The position numbers and the translations under genes were made by a program. Below are positions 9,500 to 24,301 of a stretch of DNA of 64,000 nt, in pieces. The DNA lies in NCBI RefSeq assembly GCF_943590815.1, contig NZ_CALSBS010000002.1, positions 310,001 through 374,000 on the forward strand, read 5' to 3'. The notes below the pieces were generated by a model, which worked only from the letters and a program-made list of their open reading frames with translations, searched no databases and was not told the DNA's origin. Within the stretch, counting starts at the first letter, position 1, and every line of letters begins with the position of its first letter. The stretch comes from Pseudocitrobacter vendiensis (GTDB lineage Bacteria > Pseudomonadota > Gammaproteobacteria > Enterobacterales > Enterobacteriaceae).

Positions 9500-9808
9500 A
9501 GTCGCTGCCACTTTGCAAGGTGAATTGTAACGGAATGGTATCAGAAATGGTGGCTTACGTGAACGATTCGTCAGAATTTGCGAGGCGCTACGAGGAACCT
9601 GCAATTGCCGTCAAAAACCCGGAAAACGGGTCGATTTTATCGGGGGATGAGCAGAGAATTCGCGTGGGTGCTTGAGGCTTTCTGGCTTCAGGTAATCGAT
9701 GAGGTTCAGAAGGACGAAAGCCCCAGGAAGATGTTTAAAATCAACCTGAGGCTAGCTTCCGAACCCAACAATTCGGATGTTAGTCTCTTCTTTGCATGGA
9801 GGCAAGAC
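9500..9808 (+). other. Leader region of the hokE locus (probable mok frame and sok antisense region)
   Basis: This 309-base gap between xthA and the hok frame has the typical hok/sok leader layout. The frame in phase with hokE stays open through the whole stretch and offers an ATG at 9731 after CAGGA, which could be the mok start. A hairpin ACCCG-gaaaa-CGGGT lies near 9616-9632. The segment around 9675-9740 (GAGGCTTTCTGGC ... CCCCAGGAAG) is of the kind covered by Sok antisense RNAs. The exact Sok ends cannot be told from sequence. Confidence 0.45.
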
Positions 9809-9961
9809 ATGCTGACGAAATACGCCCTTGTGGCAATCATAGTGCTATGCATAACGGCACTGGGATTCACGCTGATGGTACGAGACTCATTGTGCGAGTT
9901 GAGCATCCGGGAGCGTGGTATGGAGTTTAAGGCCATTCTCGCTTACGAACCGAAGAAGTAG
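9809..9961 (+). CDS. hokE: Hok/Gef family type I toxin, HokE-like
   Basis: A 50-residue protein: an N-terminal membrane segment ([18 protein letters not shown]) followed by a periplasmic tail with DSLCEL and ending LAYEPKK. This is nearly the pattern of E. coli HokE ([15 protein letters not shown]...). Hok toxins depolarise the inner membrane; translation is blocked by an antisense Sok RNA. A GGAGG site lies 8 bases upstream. The 3' end has the hairpin GCGGGGA-acta-TCCCCGC typical of hok messages. The frame is intact. E. coli keeps hokE elsewhere, so its position by astC is a species-specific insertion. Confidence 0.85.
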   Translation: MLTKYALVAIIVLCITALGFTLMVRDSLCELSIRERGMEFKAILAYEPKK

Positions 9962-15452
<5,491 letters not shown>

Positions 15453-15461
15453 GGAGCCGCC

Positions 15462-16433
15462 ATGCACCATTTTTTACCGCTAACGCTTGCGGGGACGAAG
15501 CCAGAGACAGTACAGGGCGAGGGGCCATCATTTTACTGGCGCTGGCATGGGGCGGGAATTCTTGAACTGACGCCTTATCAGCCGTGTCGCCGCGCGCTGG
15601 TGCTTTCAGCAGGGATTCACGGTAACGAAACCGCGCCGGTAGAAATGGTTGATGCGCTGCTTGCCGGGTTGTTGGCTGGAAGTATTGTTTTGCGCTGGCG
15701 GCTGCTGCTGATTCTGGGCAATCCGCCCGCGCTGCGAAATAACCGGCGTTATATTCACAGCGATATGAACCGCATGTTTGGTGAGCGCTGGCAGCAGTTC
15801 TCGCCTTCCGATGAGACGGCCAGAGTCGCGGAGCTTGAACAGGCGATGACGGCGTTTTACCACGCCCAGCCTGCCGACAGCGTGCGCTGGCATCTCGATC
15901 TGCATACGGCGATTCGCGGCTCGCATCATTTGCGTTTTGGCGTGCTGCCTGCGCGTGATGCGCCGTGGGATGACAATTTCCTGAACTGGCTTGGACGCGC
16001 AGGCTTGCAGGCGCTGGTGTTTCATCAAACGCCAGGCGGTACCTTCACGCACTACAGCTGTGAACGCTTTGCGGCGCTTGCCTGTACGCTGGAACTGGGG
16101 AAGGCGCTACCGTTTGGTCACAACGATCTCTCCCGTTTTGCACTCACGCAGCAGCAACTGAGCTATTTACTGGCAGGCGAATGGGGCGGCGGTTCGTCAG
16201 ATACGCCGCTTCGCTATCGGGTTGTGCAGCAAATTACCCGGCGCAGTGAGGCGTTTCACCTCTATATGTCGACGCAGACGCTGAACTTTACCCCGTTTGC
16301 GCGGGGTACACTGCTTGCGGAAGATGGTGACACGCGTTACGTGGTGGAGAGACCCTGTGAATACGTGCTGTTTCCAAACCCTGATGTGGCGTTAGGGTTG
16401 CGCGCCGGGCTCATGCTGGAACGCTGCGGTTAA
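15462..16433 (+). CDS. astE: Succinylglutamate desuccinylase
   Basis: A 323-residue zinc carboxypeptidase-like enzyme (E. coli 322) and last step of the pathway: succinylglutamate to succinate and glutamate. The zinc ligands are in [13 protein letters not shown] (HxxE) and the later His of [25 protein letters not shown] carries the catalytic Glu. It begins 9 bases after astB with an AGGAG site. Confidence 0.95.
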   Translation: MHHFLPLTLAGTKPETVQGEGPSFYWRWHGAGILELTPYQPCRRALVLSAGIHGNETAPVEMVDALLAGLLAGSIVLRWRLLLILGNPPALRNNRRYIHSDMNRMFGERWQQFSPSDETARVAELEQAMTAFYHAQPADSVRWHLDLHTAIRGSHHLRFGVLPARDAPWDDNFLNWLGRAGLQALVFHQTPGGTFTHYSCERFAALACTLELGKALPFGHNDLSRFALTQQQLSYLLAGEWGGGSSDTPLRYRVVQQITRRSEAFHLYMSTQTLNFTPFARGTLLAEDGDTRYVVERPCEYVLFPNPDVALGLRAGLMLERCG

Positions 16434-16443
16434 TTATTACTGA

Positions 16444-16472
16444 GCCGCTACAATAACGTAGTGGCATTATTT
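16444..16472 (+). terminator. Probable terminator of the ast operon
   Basis: GCCGCTAC-aataac-GTAGTGGC (8-bp stem with one G:T pair) followed by ATTATTTCTT. It lies 10 bases after the astE stop. The U tract is interrupted, so strength is uncertain. Confidence 0.55.
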
Positions 16473-16611
16473 CTTCGTTTTTATTTCTGATGCAGATTAT
16501 TCCGATCAAATTGCTTTATTAATCGGCAGTGCTGTTTTATACTTCTCCACATTCCCTTCTTAATCAGTGCCTTATTTATTTTTGTTGCAATTCTCCACTG
16601 TTTTTCCTTAA

Positions 16612-16632
16612 TTCCTCCATAATTGGCGTAAA
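16612..16632 (+). promoter_or_regulatory. BaeR/CpxR-type control region of spy
   Basis: TTCCTCCATAATTGGC (16612-16627) matches the known BaeR box (TCTCCATNATTGGC), and GTAAA follows at once (16628-16632) with further TTTAC/GTAAA elements downstream, as expected for CpxR. The layout is that of the E. coli spy promoter. The rest of the 318-base astE-spy gap is AT-rich, with no gene seen. Confidence 0.7.
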
Positions 16633-16752
16633 ATTGTTTTTTACACTTTCATTGTTTTACGCATGCTCTGATTAATTGACGATAAACCCCGTAAAGTTAA
16701 TCTCGTCAACACGGCAACGCGCCGTAACAGAATAACCTGAAGAAAGGAATTA

Positions 16753-17244
16753 ATGATGAAAAAGATGACTGCACTGTTTGTTGCCTCTACTCTGGCTCTG
16801 GGCGCGGCTAACCTGGCACACGCCGCCGATACCTCAACCACGCCAGCCGCACAGCCGGATGGCAAAACCATGATGCATCACCACAAAGGCAAACCGGGTC
16901 CGCGTCATCATGAAATGATGATGTTCCAGGGGCTGAATCTGACCGATGCACAGAAACAACAGATCCGCGACATCAAGAAAGCGGAACACGACAAAATGCA
17001 GGACAACCGCCGTGCGATGCACGACCTGATCGCCAGCGACAGCTTCGACAAAGCGAAAGCACAGGCGCAGATCGACAAAATGGATACCCAGCGTAAAGAG
17101 ATGATGCTGTCTCACATGGAAACCCAGAACAAGATCTACAACATTTTAACGCCGGAACAGAAAAAACAGTTTAATGCTAATTTTGAGAAGCGTCTGACAG
17201 AACGTCACGCGCCAGAAGGTAAAATGCCCGTACCTGCTGAATAA
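16753..17244 (+). CDS. spy: Periplasmic ATP-independent chaperone Spy
   Basis: A 163-residue protein with a signal peptide (ALFVASTLALGAANLAHA-A) and a helical mature part rich in Met, Lys and His. It has the two LTxxQ motifs: LTDAQKQQIRDI and LTPEQKKQFNANF. Spy dimers cradle unfolding proteins in the periplasm under envelope stress. Two ATGs are adjacent (16753 and 16756); the second is better spaced from AAGGA and matches the E. coli start. It is controlled by Cpx and Bae. Unlike E. coli, ves and cho are absent between spy and nadE. Confidence 0.93.
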   Translation: MMKKMTALFVASTLALGAANLAHAADTSTTPAAQPDGKTMMHHHKGKPGPRHHEMMMFQGLNLTDAQKQQIRDIKKAEHDKMQDNRRAMHDLIASDSFDKAKAQAQIDKMDTQRKEMMLSHMETQNKIYNILTPEQKKQFNANFEKRLTERHAPEGKMPVPAE

Positions 17245-17263
17245 CTCAGCGCACTGACTTAAG

Positions 17264-17318
17264 ACCGCCGGACCTGCTCATACGCTCTCAGAAGCTGTGG
17301 GCAAGTCCGGCGGTTTTT
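17264..17318. terminator. Convergent terminator between spy and nadE
   Basis: ACCGCCGGAC (17264-17273) and GTCCGGCGGT (17305-17314) form a perfect 10-bp stem, followed by a T run on the plus strand. The 31-base loop is long. It ends spy and, read from the other side, lies just after the nadE stop. Confidence 0.8.
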
Positions 17319-17321
17319 CTT

Positions 17322-18149
17322 TTATTGTTTCCAGAAATCGTCAAACACTGTAATCGGTGGGCGACGTTTATGTTCCGTCTTCACGTACCAGCCTTCGATA
17401 ATCTTCGCCAGTTCAGGCGCGACAGTTTTGCCTTCAAGGTAATCGTCGATATTTTCATAGGTTACTCCCAGCGCTACTTCGTCAGGCAGGGAAGGGCGAT
17501 CGTCTTCCAGGTCCGCCGTTGGCGCTTTCAGATACAGATGCTCCGGGCAGCCCAGCGCGGCCAGTAACTGTTTTCCCTGACGTTTATTCAGACGAAAAAT
17601 TGGGTTAATGTCGGTGCCGCCATCGCCGTATTTGGTGAAGAAGCCCGTCACGGCTTCCGCCGCATGGTCGGTGCCGACTACCACGCCTTTGGTCATCCCG
17701 GCGATGCTGTACTGGGCCTTCATGCGTTCACGTGCTTTTTCGTTGCCGCGAACGAAGTCGCTCAGTTCAATTCCCGCTTCGCGCAGGGCTACTTCGCTGG
17801 CGAGGACTGCGCCTTTAATATTAACGGTCAGTACGCGATCCGGCTGAATAAAGGCGATAGCGTCCTGGCAATCCTGCTCATCGGCCTGCACGCCAAACGG
17901 CAGACGCACGGCGATAAACTGAAGTTCATTATCTCCGCTCTCTTTACGCAGTTCACTGATGGCCTGCTGGCACAATTTGCCCGCAAGGGTGGAATCCTGG
18001 CCGCCGCTGATACCCAATACCAGTGATTTAATAAACGGGTAGGTTTGCAGATACGATTTCAGGAAATCGACGCTGCGGCGGATCTCCTGTTGCACGTCAA
18101 TCTGTGGTTTCACGCCAAGCGCCTGGATGATTTCCTGCTGTAAACTCAT
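17322..18149 (-). CDS. nadE: NH3-dependent NAD synthetase
   Basis: A 275-residue enzyme, same length as in E. coli. It makes NAD from deamido-NAD, ATP and ammonia. The ATP-pyrophosphatase P-loop [12 protein letters not shown] is at about 46-57; [22 protein letters not shown] and the [13 protein letters not shown] tail are conserved. There is no glutaminase domain, so ammonia is the donor. Transcribed alone, convergent with spy. Confidence 0.95.
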   Translation of the reverse strand: MSLQQEIIQALGVKPQIDVQQEIRRSVDFLKSYLQTYPFIKSLVLGISGGQDSTLAGKLCQQAISELRKESGDNELQFIAVRLPFGVQADEQDCQDAIAFIQPDRVLTVNIKGAVLASEVALREAGIELSDFVRGNEKARERMKAQYSIAGMTKGVVVGTDHAAEAVTGFFTKYGDGGTDINPIFRLNKRQGKQLLAALGCPEHLYLKAPTADLEDDRPSLPDEVALGVTYENIDDYLEGKTVAPELAKIIEGWYVKTEHKRRPPITVFDDFWKQ

Positions 18150-18382
18150 TTACCCCTCCAAAAGATGTTGCCGATACCCATCAGAACAAGACCTTAAAGC
18201 TACCTCTTTGAAGCTGAAACGACAAGGCGTGGCGCGTTGAGTGACGTAAATTAGCGCAATTCAGCGACTTACTTTTTTGTCAGCAGAATGTTCTTAAAAC
18301 CGACCGATTTTCAGCGTAGGGTTGAAAAATAAGATCCTTTATTCCAGGCTTAAACTACACAAAACAACAAAGAGGATGTTTT

Positions 18383-18724
18383 ATGAACAAGTACGTTACA
18401 GGTTTTCTGGGTGCAGCAGCAGCATTAACCATGTTGGCCGGGTGTACGACATATGACCGTACAAAAGATCAGTTCACCCAGCCGGTGGTTAAAGATGTGA
18501 AGAAAGGCATGTCGCGCAGCCAGGTTGCGCAAATTGCAGGTAAGCCGTCTTCTGAAGTGAGCATGATTCATGCTCGCGGTACCTGCCAGACCTACATTTT
18601 GGGTCAACGTGATGGTAAAACTGAGACTTACTTCGTAGCCCTCGACGATACGGGCCACGTGATGAACTCTGGTTATCAGACCTGTGCCGAGTACGACACC
18701 GATCCGCAGGCCGCTAAACAGTAA
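18383..18724 (+). CDS. osmE: Osmotically inducible lipoprotein OsmE
   Basis: A 113-residue protein with a lipoprotein signal (LTMLAGC, acylated Cys about residue 21) and a BamE/SmpA-like domain ([16 protein letters not shown]). The E. coli homologue is an outer-membrane lipoprotein induced by osmotic stress and entry into stationary phase. An AGAGGATG ribosome site precedes the start. It is followed by a strong terminator. Confidence 0.93.
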   Translation: MNKYVTGFLGAAAALTMLAGCTTYDRTKDQFTQPVVKDVKKGMSRSQVAQIAGKPSSEVSMIHARGTCQTYILGQRDGKTETYFVALDDTGHVMNSGYQTCAEYDTDPQAAKQ

Positions 18725-18751
18725 TCGTTCATTTTCCTGAGCACTACGTAA

Positions 18752-18777
18752 GCCCGACGACATCGTCGGGCTTTTTT
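18752..18777 (+). terminator. osmE terminator
   Basis: GCCCGACGA-ca-TCGTCGGGC, a 9-bp stem, followed by TTTTTT. A canonical intrinsic terminator 28 bases after the osmE stop. Confidence 0.9.
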
Positions 18778-18791
18778 GTGGTTTCTGATGC

Positions 18792-18815
18792 TTATTTAAT
18801 TGCGCGAATTATTTT
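18792..18815 (+). promoter_or_regulatory. NagC-like operator upstream of chbB
   Basis: An AT-rich imperfect palindrome centred on GCGC: TTATTTAATT on the left and AATTATTTT on the right. NagC represses chb in E. coli through similar sites. The assignment rests on pattern and position. Confidence 0.5.
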
Positions 18816-18823
18816 GACCAAAG

Positions 18824-18839
18824 TGTGAAGGGAATCATA
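18824..18839 (+). promoter_or_regulatory. CRP-like site upstream of chbB
   Basis: TGTGA-AGGGAA-TCATA, one mismatch from TGTGA-N6-TCACA. It lies 8 bases after the NagC-like site and 170 bases before chbB. CRP activates chb with ChbR in E. coli. No convincing -10 is seen at the class II distance; TATACT at 18903 is another candidate. Confidence 0.55.
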
Positions 18840-19009
18840 AGGCAAGGTCAATGAGAGACAATTTTGGGGGAGAAGGAATTATCCTGGTCTGAAGAGATAC
18901 CGTATACTCAACTCATAAACAAAAGTGAAACATCTGATGTTGAAATGGGTTCATGGGCGGAAGGAACGAAGCCCGATGATGGCAGATTCGATAAGTTGAG
19001 GAAGCGTGA

Positions 19010-19330
19010 ATGGAAAAGAAACACATCTATCTTTTTTGCTCTGCAGGGATGTCGACTTCATTACTGGTCTCCAAAATGCGTGCACAGGCGGAGAAATATG
19101 AAGTACCAGTAATTATTGAAGCATTCTCAGAAAGCTTTGCCGCAGAAAAAGGCCCACAGGCCGATGTCGTATTACTGGGGCCACAAATTGCGTACATGAA
19201 GGCAGATATTCAAAAGTTGCTGCCTAATAAACCGGTAGAGGTTATTGACTCAGCGCTCTACGGTAAAGTCGATGGTTTAGGTGTTCTTAAAGCAGCCGTT
19301 GCTGCAATTAAAAAAGCTGCTGCGCAGTAA
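19010..19330 (+). CDS. chbB: Chitobiose PTS enzyme IIB
   Basis: A 106-residue lactose/cellobiose-type IIB domain. The phosphorylated cysteine is in [13 protein letters not shown] at about residue 10. It passes phosphate from ChbA to N,N'-diacetylchitobiose carried by ChbC. The start at 19010 (MEKKHIYLF) matches E. coli and is preceded by GAGGAAG. First gene of chbBCARFG, after a long leader. Confidence 0.95.
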   Translation: MEKKHIYLFCSAGMSTSLLVSKMRAQAEKYEVPVIIEAFSESFAAEKGPQADVVLLGPQIAYMKADIQKLLPNKPVEVIDSALYGKVDGLGVLKAAVAAIKKAAAQ

Positions 19331-19342
19331 TTTTTTATTTTT

Positions 19343-19354
19343 CCCGTCAAAGAG
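19343..19354 (+). promoter_or_regulatory. ChiX (MicM) small-RNA pairing site in the chbB-chbC gap
   Basis: CCCGTCAAAGAG is perfectly complementary to the ChiX seed CUCUUUGACGGG. In E. coli and Salmonella this intergenic part of chb mRNA titrates ChiX and so releases chiPQ expression when chitosugars are present. The conserved 12 bases lie outside any coding region. Confidence 0.85.
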
Positions 19355-19408
19355 TTATTTCACATTTAACGCCGCGGTATTCGCTGCGGCCTTTAAGGGT
19401 ATTTTTCT

Positions 19409-20767
19409 ATGAGTAAAGTGATCAGTTCGCTTGAAAAGGTACTCCTTCCTTTTGCTATTAAAATAGGAAAACAGCCTCACGTTAATGCGATTAAAAACGG
19501 TTTTATTAAGTTAATGCCATTGACCCTCGCGGGTGCGATGTTTGTCTTAATCAACAACGTTTTTCTCAGCTTTGGTGAGGGATCTTTTTTCTATTCAATG
19601 GGTATTCGCCTCGACGCGTCAACTATTGAGAACTTAAATAGCTTTAAAGCCATCGGCGGTAATGTTTACAACGGCACGTTGGGCATTATGTCACTGATGG
19701 CACCTTTCTTTATCGGTATGGCGCTGGCAGAAGAGCGTAAAGTTGATTCGCTGGCGGCAGGTCTGTTATCCGTTGCGGCCTTTATGACAGTAACGCCGTA
19801 CAGCGTGGGTGAAGCTTATGCTGTGGGGGCAAACTGGCTGGGCGGGGCGAACATTATTTCCGGTATTATTATTGGCCTGGTGGTCGCGGAAATGTTCACC
19901 TTTATTGTGCACAAAAACTGGGTTATTCGCCTGCCGGATAGCGTTCCTGCATCCGTATCCCGTTCTTTCTCGGCAGTTATTCCTGGCTTTATCATCCTCT
20001 CTATTATGGGAATCATCTCCTGGGCGCTGACTCACTGGAGCACCAACTTCCACCAGATCATCATGGACGGTATCTCCACACCGCTGGCGTCGATGGGTGC
20101 GATTGTTGGTTGGGCGTACGTTATCTTTGTTCCGCTGCTGTGGTTCTTCGGTATCCACGGTTCCCTGGCGCTGACTGCACTGGACAGCGGCATCATGACC
20201 CCGTGGGCGCTGGAAAACATCGCGACTTATCAGCAGTATGGTTCCGTTGCGGCGGCGCTGGAAGCCGGTAAATCGTTCCATGTCTGGGCGAAACCTATGC
20301 TCGACTCCTACGTCTTCCTCGGCGGCAGTGGCGCGACTCTGGGTCTGATTATCGCTATCTTTATCGCTTCACGTCGCGCAGATTACCGTTCAGTTGCCAA
20401 GCTGGCGCTGCCATCAGGCATCTTCCAGATTAACGAACCGATTCTGTTTGGTCTGCCGATTATCATGAACCCGGTCATGCTGATTCCATTCGTACTGGTT
20501 CAGCCTATCCTCGCCGCCATCATGATTATCGCGTACTCACTGGGCATCATTCCGCCAATTACCAACATGGCACCATGGACGATGCCGACCGGCTTAGGGG
20601 CTTTCTTCAGTACCAACGGAAGTATTGCCGCGCTGTTGCTGGCGCTCTTCAACCTGGTTATCGCCACGCTTATCTACATGCCATTTGTCATCGTAGCCAA
20701 CAAAGCGCAGACGGCCATTGAAGAAGAAGAGTCTGAAGAAGACATCGCGAATGCACTGAAATTCTGA
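19409..20767 (+). CDS. chbC: Chitobiose PTS permease IIC
   Basis: A 452-residue polytopic IIC protein of the lactose/cellobiose family (E. coli 452). It has about ten hydrophobic segments, with the substrate and phosphate region around [16 protein letters not shown] and [18 protein letters not shown]. It imports chitobiose as its 6-phosphate. It is preceded by the 78-base gap carrying the ChiX site and followed by chbA. Confidence 0.95.
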   Translation: MSKVISSLEKVLLPFAIKIGKQPHVNAIKNGFIKLMPLTLAGAMFVLINNVFLSFGEGSFFYSMGIRLDASTIENLNSFKAIGGNVYNGTLGIMSLMAPFFIGMALAEERKVDSLAAGLLSVAAFMTVTPYSVGEAYAVGANWLGGANIISGIIIGLVVAEMFTFIVHKNWVIRLPDSVPASVSRSFSAVIPGFIILSIMGIISWALTHWSTNFHQIIMDGISTPLASMGAIVGWAYVIFVPLLWFFGIHGSLALTALDSGIMTPWALENIATYQQYGSVAAALEAGKSFHVWAKPMLDSYVFLGGSGATLGLIIAIFIASRRADYRSVAKLALPSGIFQINEPILFGLPIIMNPVMLIPFVLVQPILAAIMIIAYSLGIIPPITNMAPWTMPTGLGAFFSTNGSIAALLLALFNLVIATLIYMPFVIVANKAQTAIEEEESEEDIANALKF

Positions 20768-20815
20768 TGACGTGCGGTAGGGGGAACCCTACCGCCATCA
20801 CTAAAAGGAAAATGT

Positions 20816-21163
20816 ATGTTTGATCTGGACAATATCACAGCAGAACCTGTGCAGGAAAATGACCTCGAAGAAGTGGTGATGGGCCTGATTATTAACTCCG
20901 GCCAGGCGCGAAGCCTCGCTTATATGGCGCTGAAACAGGCCAAGCAAGGCGACTTTGAAACCGCTAAAACGACGATGGAACAATCGCGCATTGCACTGAG
21001 CGAAGCGCACCGTGTGCAGACGCAACTCATCGAAAGCGATGAGGGCGAGGGAAAAATGAAGGTGAGTCTGGTATTAGTTCATGCTCAGGATCATCTTATG
21101 ACCTCAATGTTGGCCCGCGAGTTGGTTGCCGAATTGATTGAGCTTCACGAGAAGGTACAATAG
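20816..21163 (+). CDS. chbA: Chitobiose PTS enzyme IIA
   Basis: A 115-residue lactose-family IIA domain, a trimeric helical protein. The active His lies in LVLVHAQDHLMT near residue 90. It accepts phosphate from HPr and gives it to ChbB. An AAAGGAAAATGT ribosome site precedes the start. Followed 12 bases later by chbR. Confidence 0.95.
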   Translation: MFDLDNITAEPVQENDLEEVVMGLIINSGQARSLAYMALKQAKQGDFETAKTTMEQSRIALSEAHRVQTQLIESDEGEGKMKVSLVLVHAQDHLMTSMLARELVAELIELHEKVQ

Positions 21164-21175
21164 GTTATCCGTATT

Positions 21176-22015
21176 ATGAGGCAGCCTAAGATGATGACCA
21201 TGGAAATTAACACCGCACGAGAACAGCAACTGTTTGATGGCCGGAATTTTCATGTCTTTATCTACAATAAAACGGAGAGCGTAAGCGGCCTGCATCAGCA
21301 TGATTATTATGAATTCACGCTGGTGCTAACGGGCCGCTACTACCAGGAGATTAACGGCAAGCGCGTCCTGCTGGAACGTGGCGACTTTGTCTTCATCCCG
21401 TTGGGTTCGCATCATCAGAGCTTCTACGAGTTTGGTGCGACGCGTATCCTCAACGTCGGGATCAGCAAAGACTTCTTCGCTACGCACTATCAGCCGCTAC
21501 TGCCATTTTGCCTGGTGGCGTCGCAGGTTTACTCTGTTAAAAGTACTTTTCTCAGCTATATCGAGTCGGTTATTGCTTCGCTACATTTCCGCGAAACTGA
21601 ATTCGATGAATTTATTGAAGTGGTGGCTTTTTATGTGATTAACCGCCTGCGTCATCATCGTGAAGATCAAGCTCAGGATGTTACACCGCAGTGGTTAAAA
21701 ACAACCGTCGAAGCCATGCACGATAAAATGAAGTTCGGTGAAGGTGCGCTGGAAAATATGGTTGCGCTCTCCGGGAAGTCTCAGGAGTATTTAACGCGTG
21801 CGACCCAGCGCTATTATGGCAAAACACCCATGCAGATTATTAATGATATCCGCATCAACTTTGCCATGAAACAACTGGAAATTACGAACTATTCTGTCAC
21901 TGATATTGCATATGAGTCCGGGTACAGCAGCCCAAGTTTGTTTATTAAAACATTCAAGAAGCTGACTTCGTTTACCCCGAGCAATTATCGCAAACGACTG
22001 ACGGTCATTAAGTAA
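21176..22015 (+). CDS. chbR: AraC-family dual regulator of the chb operon
   Basis: A 279-residue regulator. The N-terminal cupin domain includes [21 protein letters not shown], and the C-terminal pair of helix-turn-helix motifs includes [25 protein letters not shown]. coli ChbR (280) represses chb without sugar and activates it with CRP when chitobiose-6-phosphate is present. The start at 21176 follows AGGTTATCC; a later in-frame ATG is also possible. Confidence 0.93.
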   Translation: MRQPKMMTMEINTAREQQLFDGRNFHVFIYNKTESVSGLHQHDYYEFTLVLTGRYYQEINGKRVLLERGDFVFIPLGSHHQSFYEFGATRILNVGISKDFFATHYQPLLPFCLVASQVYSVKSTFLSYIESVIASLHFRETEFDEFIEVVAFYVINRLRHHREDQAQDVTPQWLKTTVEAMHDKMKFGEGALENMVALSGKSQEYLTRATQRYYGKTPMQIINDIRINFAMKQLEITNYSVTDIAYESGYSSPSLFIKTFKKLTSFTPSNYRKRLTVIK

Positions 22016-22126
22016 AATAATTCACGCACTACGGTATTATCCGTAGTAATGCGACAGCAAATTTAATATCCGCGCTGAATGTGGAGGGTTGACTGCATTT
22101 AGCGGGTGGATCACGAGGGAGAAAGT

Positions 22127-23473
22127 ATGAGCCAGAAATTAAAAGTTGTAACCATCGGCGGCGGCAGCAGCTATACACCAGAATTACTGGAGGGTTTTCT
22201 CAAACGTTACCATGAATTGCCGGTAAGCGAATTGTGGCTGGTTGATGTTGAAGGCGGTAAAGAGAAGCTGGATATCATTCATGCGCTGTGTGAGCGTATG
22301 GTGGAGAAAGCAGGCGTACCAATGAAAGTCTTCAAAACTCTCGACCGCCGTGACGCGCTGCGTGATGCCGACTTCGTGACCACCCAGCTGCGCGTTGGCC
22401 AGCTGAAAGCGCGTGAAAAAGATGAGCGTATTCCGCTGAGCCACGGCTACCTCGGTCAGGAAACTAACGGCGCAGGCGGCTTGTTCAAAGGTCTGCGTAC
22501 CATTCCGGTTATTTTTGACATCATTAAAGATGTGCAGGAACTGTGCCCGAATGCGTGGGTGATTAACTTTACCAACCCGGCCGGGATGGTCACCGAAGCG
22601 GTGTATCGTCACACCAATTTCAAGCGCTTTATCGGCGTGTGCAACATCCCGATCGGCATGAAAATGTTTATCACCGATGTGCTGAAGCTTTCCGAAAAAG
22701 ACGATCTTTCTATCGATCTCTTTGGCCTGAACCACATGGTGTTTATCCGCGATGTGCTGGTGAATGGCAAATCGCGTTTCGCTGAGCTGATTGACGGTGT
22801 CGCTTCCGGTACCCTGACGGCCAACTCGGTCAAAAATATCTTCGACCTGCCGTTTAGCGAAGGATTGATTCGCTCCCTGAATCTGATTCCTTGCTCGTAT
22901 CTGCTTTACTATTTCAAAACCAAAGAGATGCTGGCGATTGAAATGGGCGAGTACTACAAAGGTGGTGCACGCGCACAGGTGGTACAGAAAGTTGAGAAAC
23001 AATTGTTCGAGCTGTACAAGAACCCGGATCTCAACGTTAAGCCGAAAGAGCTGGAGCAACGTGGCGGTGCGTATTACTCCGATGCGGCCTGCGAAGTGAT
23101 CAACGCTATCTACAATGATAAGCAGGCTGAACACTACGTTAACTTCCCGCACAATGGCCACGTGGATAACATCCCGGCGGACTGGGCGGTAGAAATGACG
23201 GCGATTCTGGGCCGCGACGGTGCGAAACCACACCCGCGCCTGACGCACTTTGATGACAAAGTGATGGGGCTTATCCATACCATTAAAGCTTTTGAAATTC
23301 AGGCAAGCCATGCGGCGCTGAGTGGCGACATTAACGACGTCGAACTGGCGATGAACTTAAGCCCGCTGATTGGCTCTGACAAAGACGCGGAGATCCTCGC
23401 GCGTGAAATGATCCTCGCTCACGAAGAGTGGTTGCCGAACTTCGCCGCCACGGTGGAGAAGCTGAAAAAGTGA
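22127..23473 (+). CDS. chbF: 6-phospho-beta-glucosidase / chitobiose-6-phosphate hydrolase
   Basis: A 448-residue family 4 glycoside hydrolase. It uses NAD and a divalent metal: the Rossmann motif is [16 protein letters not shown], the metal-binding Cys and His are in GVCNIPIG and FGLNHM, and [17 protein letters not shown] is typical of the family. It cleaves mono-deacetylated chitobiose-6-P. The start at 22127 after CGAGGGAGAAAGT matches E. coli. Confidence 0.95.
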   Translation: MSQKLKVVTIGGGSSYTPELLEGFLKRYHELPVSELWLVDVEGGKEKLDIIHALCERMVEKAGVPMKVFKTLDRRDALRDADFVTTQLRVGQLKAREKDERIPLSHGYLGQETNGAGGLFKGLRTIPVIFDIIKDVQELCPNAWVINFTNPAGMVTEAVYRHTNFKRFIGVCNIPIGMKMFITDVLKLSEKDDLSIDLFGLNHMVFIRDVLVNGKSRFAELIDGVASGTLTANSVKNIFDLPFSEGLIRSLNLIPCSYLLYYFKTKEMLAIEMGEYYKGGARAQVVQKVEKQLFELYKNPDLNVKPKELEQRGGAYYSDAACEVINAIYNDKQAEHYVNFPHNGHVDNIPADWAVEMTAILGRDGAKPHPRLTHFDDKVMGLIHTIKAFEIQASHAALSGDINDVELAMNLSPLIGSDKDAEILAREMILAHEEWLPNFAATVEKLKK

Positions 23474-23484
23474 CAGGAGGTACG

Positions 23485-24240
23485 ATGGAACGACTGCTGA
23501 TCGTCAACGCTGATGACTTCGGCCTGAGCAAAGGGCAGAACTACGGCATTATTGATGCCTGTAAAAATGGACTGGTGACCTCAACCACCGCGCTGGTGAA
23601 CGGCGCGGAAATCGAACATGCGGCTCAACTGAGTCGCCGTACGCCGGAGCTCGCGGTCGGGATGCACTTTGTCCTGACGCTGGGCGAACCGCTCTCAGAG
23701 ATGCCGGGGCTGACCCGGGAAGGCAAACTGGGTAAATGGATCTGGCAGATGGCTGAAAACGATACGCTGCCGCTGGACGAAATTGCCCATGAACTGGCGT
23801 GCCAGTTCGATCGCTTCGTCGCTATTTTCGATACTGCACCAACGCATATTGATAGCCATCATCATGTGCATATGATCCCGCAGATCTACCCGCTGGTGGC
23901 GAAATTTGCCTTAGAAAAAGGCGTCGCGTTACGTATTGACCGTACCATTCCTGAGGTGGATGGCGCACCGGATGATGTGCGCAGCAGCGCGGGATTCAGC
24001 AGTGAGTTCTATGGCGATGCGATTTCGGAAGCATTATTTTTGCAGGTACTGGATAAATCTGTGCAACGCGATGAACCCTCACTTGAGGTGATGTGCCATC
24101 CGGCGTTTGTTGATAAGACCATCATGGGCAGCGCTTACTGCTACCCACGACTGGCCGAGCTGGATGTCCTCACTTCGCCATCGCTGAAAGATGCCATTGC
24201 AGAACGTGGTTACCGTCTCGGCACCTATCGCGACGTCTGA
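23485..24240 (+). CDS. chbG: Chitooligosaccharide mono-deacetylase
   Basis: A 251-residue YdjC-family deacetylase. The metal site is in [10 protein letters not shown] (Asp) and [12 protein letters not shown] (His cluster). It removes one acetyl group from chitobiose-6-P, giving both the ChbR inducer and the ChbF substrate. A CAGGAGG site is 6 bases before the ATG at 23485. Last gene of the operon, followed by a terminator shared with katE. Confidence 0.93.
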   Translation: MERLLIVNADDFGLSKGQNYGIIDACKNGLVTSTTALVNGAEIEHAAQLSRRTPELAVGMHFVLTLGEPLSEMPGLTREGKLGKWIWQMAENDTLPLDEIAHELACQFDRFVAIFDTAPTHIDSHHHVHMIPQIYPLVAKFALEKGVALRIDRTIPEVDGAPDDVRSSAGFSSEFYGDAISEALFLQVLDKSVQRDEPSLEVMCHPAFVDKTIMGSAYCYPRLAELDVLTSPSLKDAIAERGYRLGTYRDV

Positions 24241-24271
24241 TTCTGCGAGTTGAGAGAATGTTGTGCTTTTC

Positions 24272-24301
24272 GCCCGGTCATCCGTCACCGGGCTTTTTTT
24301 T
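24272..24301 (+). terminator. chb operon terminator
   Basis: GCCCGGT-catccgtc-ACCGGGC with eight T residues behind it. It reaches the end of convergent katE. Confidence 0.88.

Noticed and set aside
8723-9523. 266-codon open frame on the plus strand
   Set aside because: Antisense shadow of xthA.
22184-23311. 375-codon open frame on the minus strand
   Set aside because: It is the antisense shadow of chbF, which is a clear full-length family 4 hydrolase; the antisense protein shows no family and no ribosome site.
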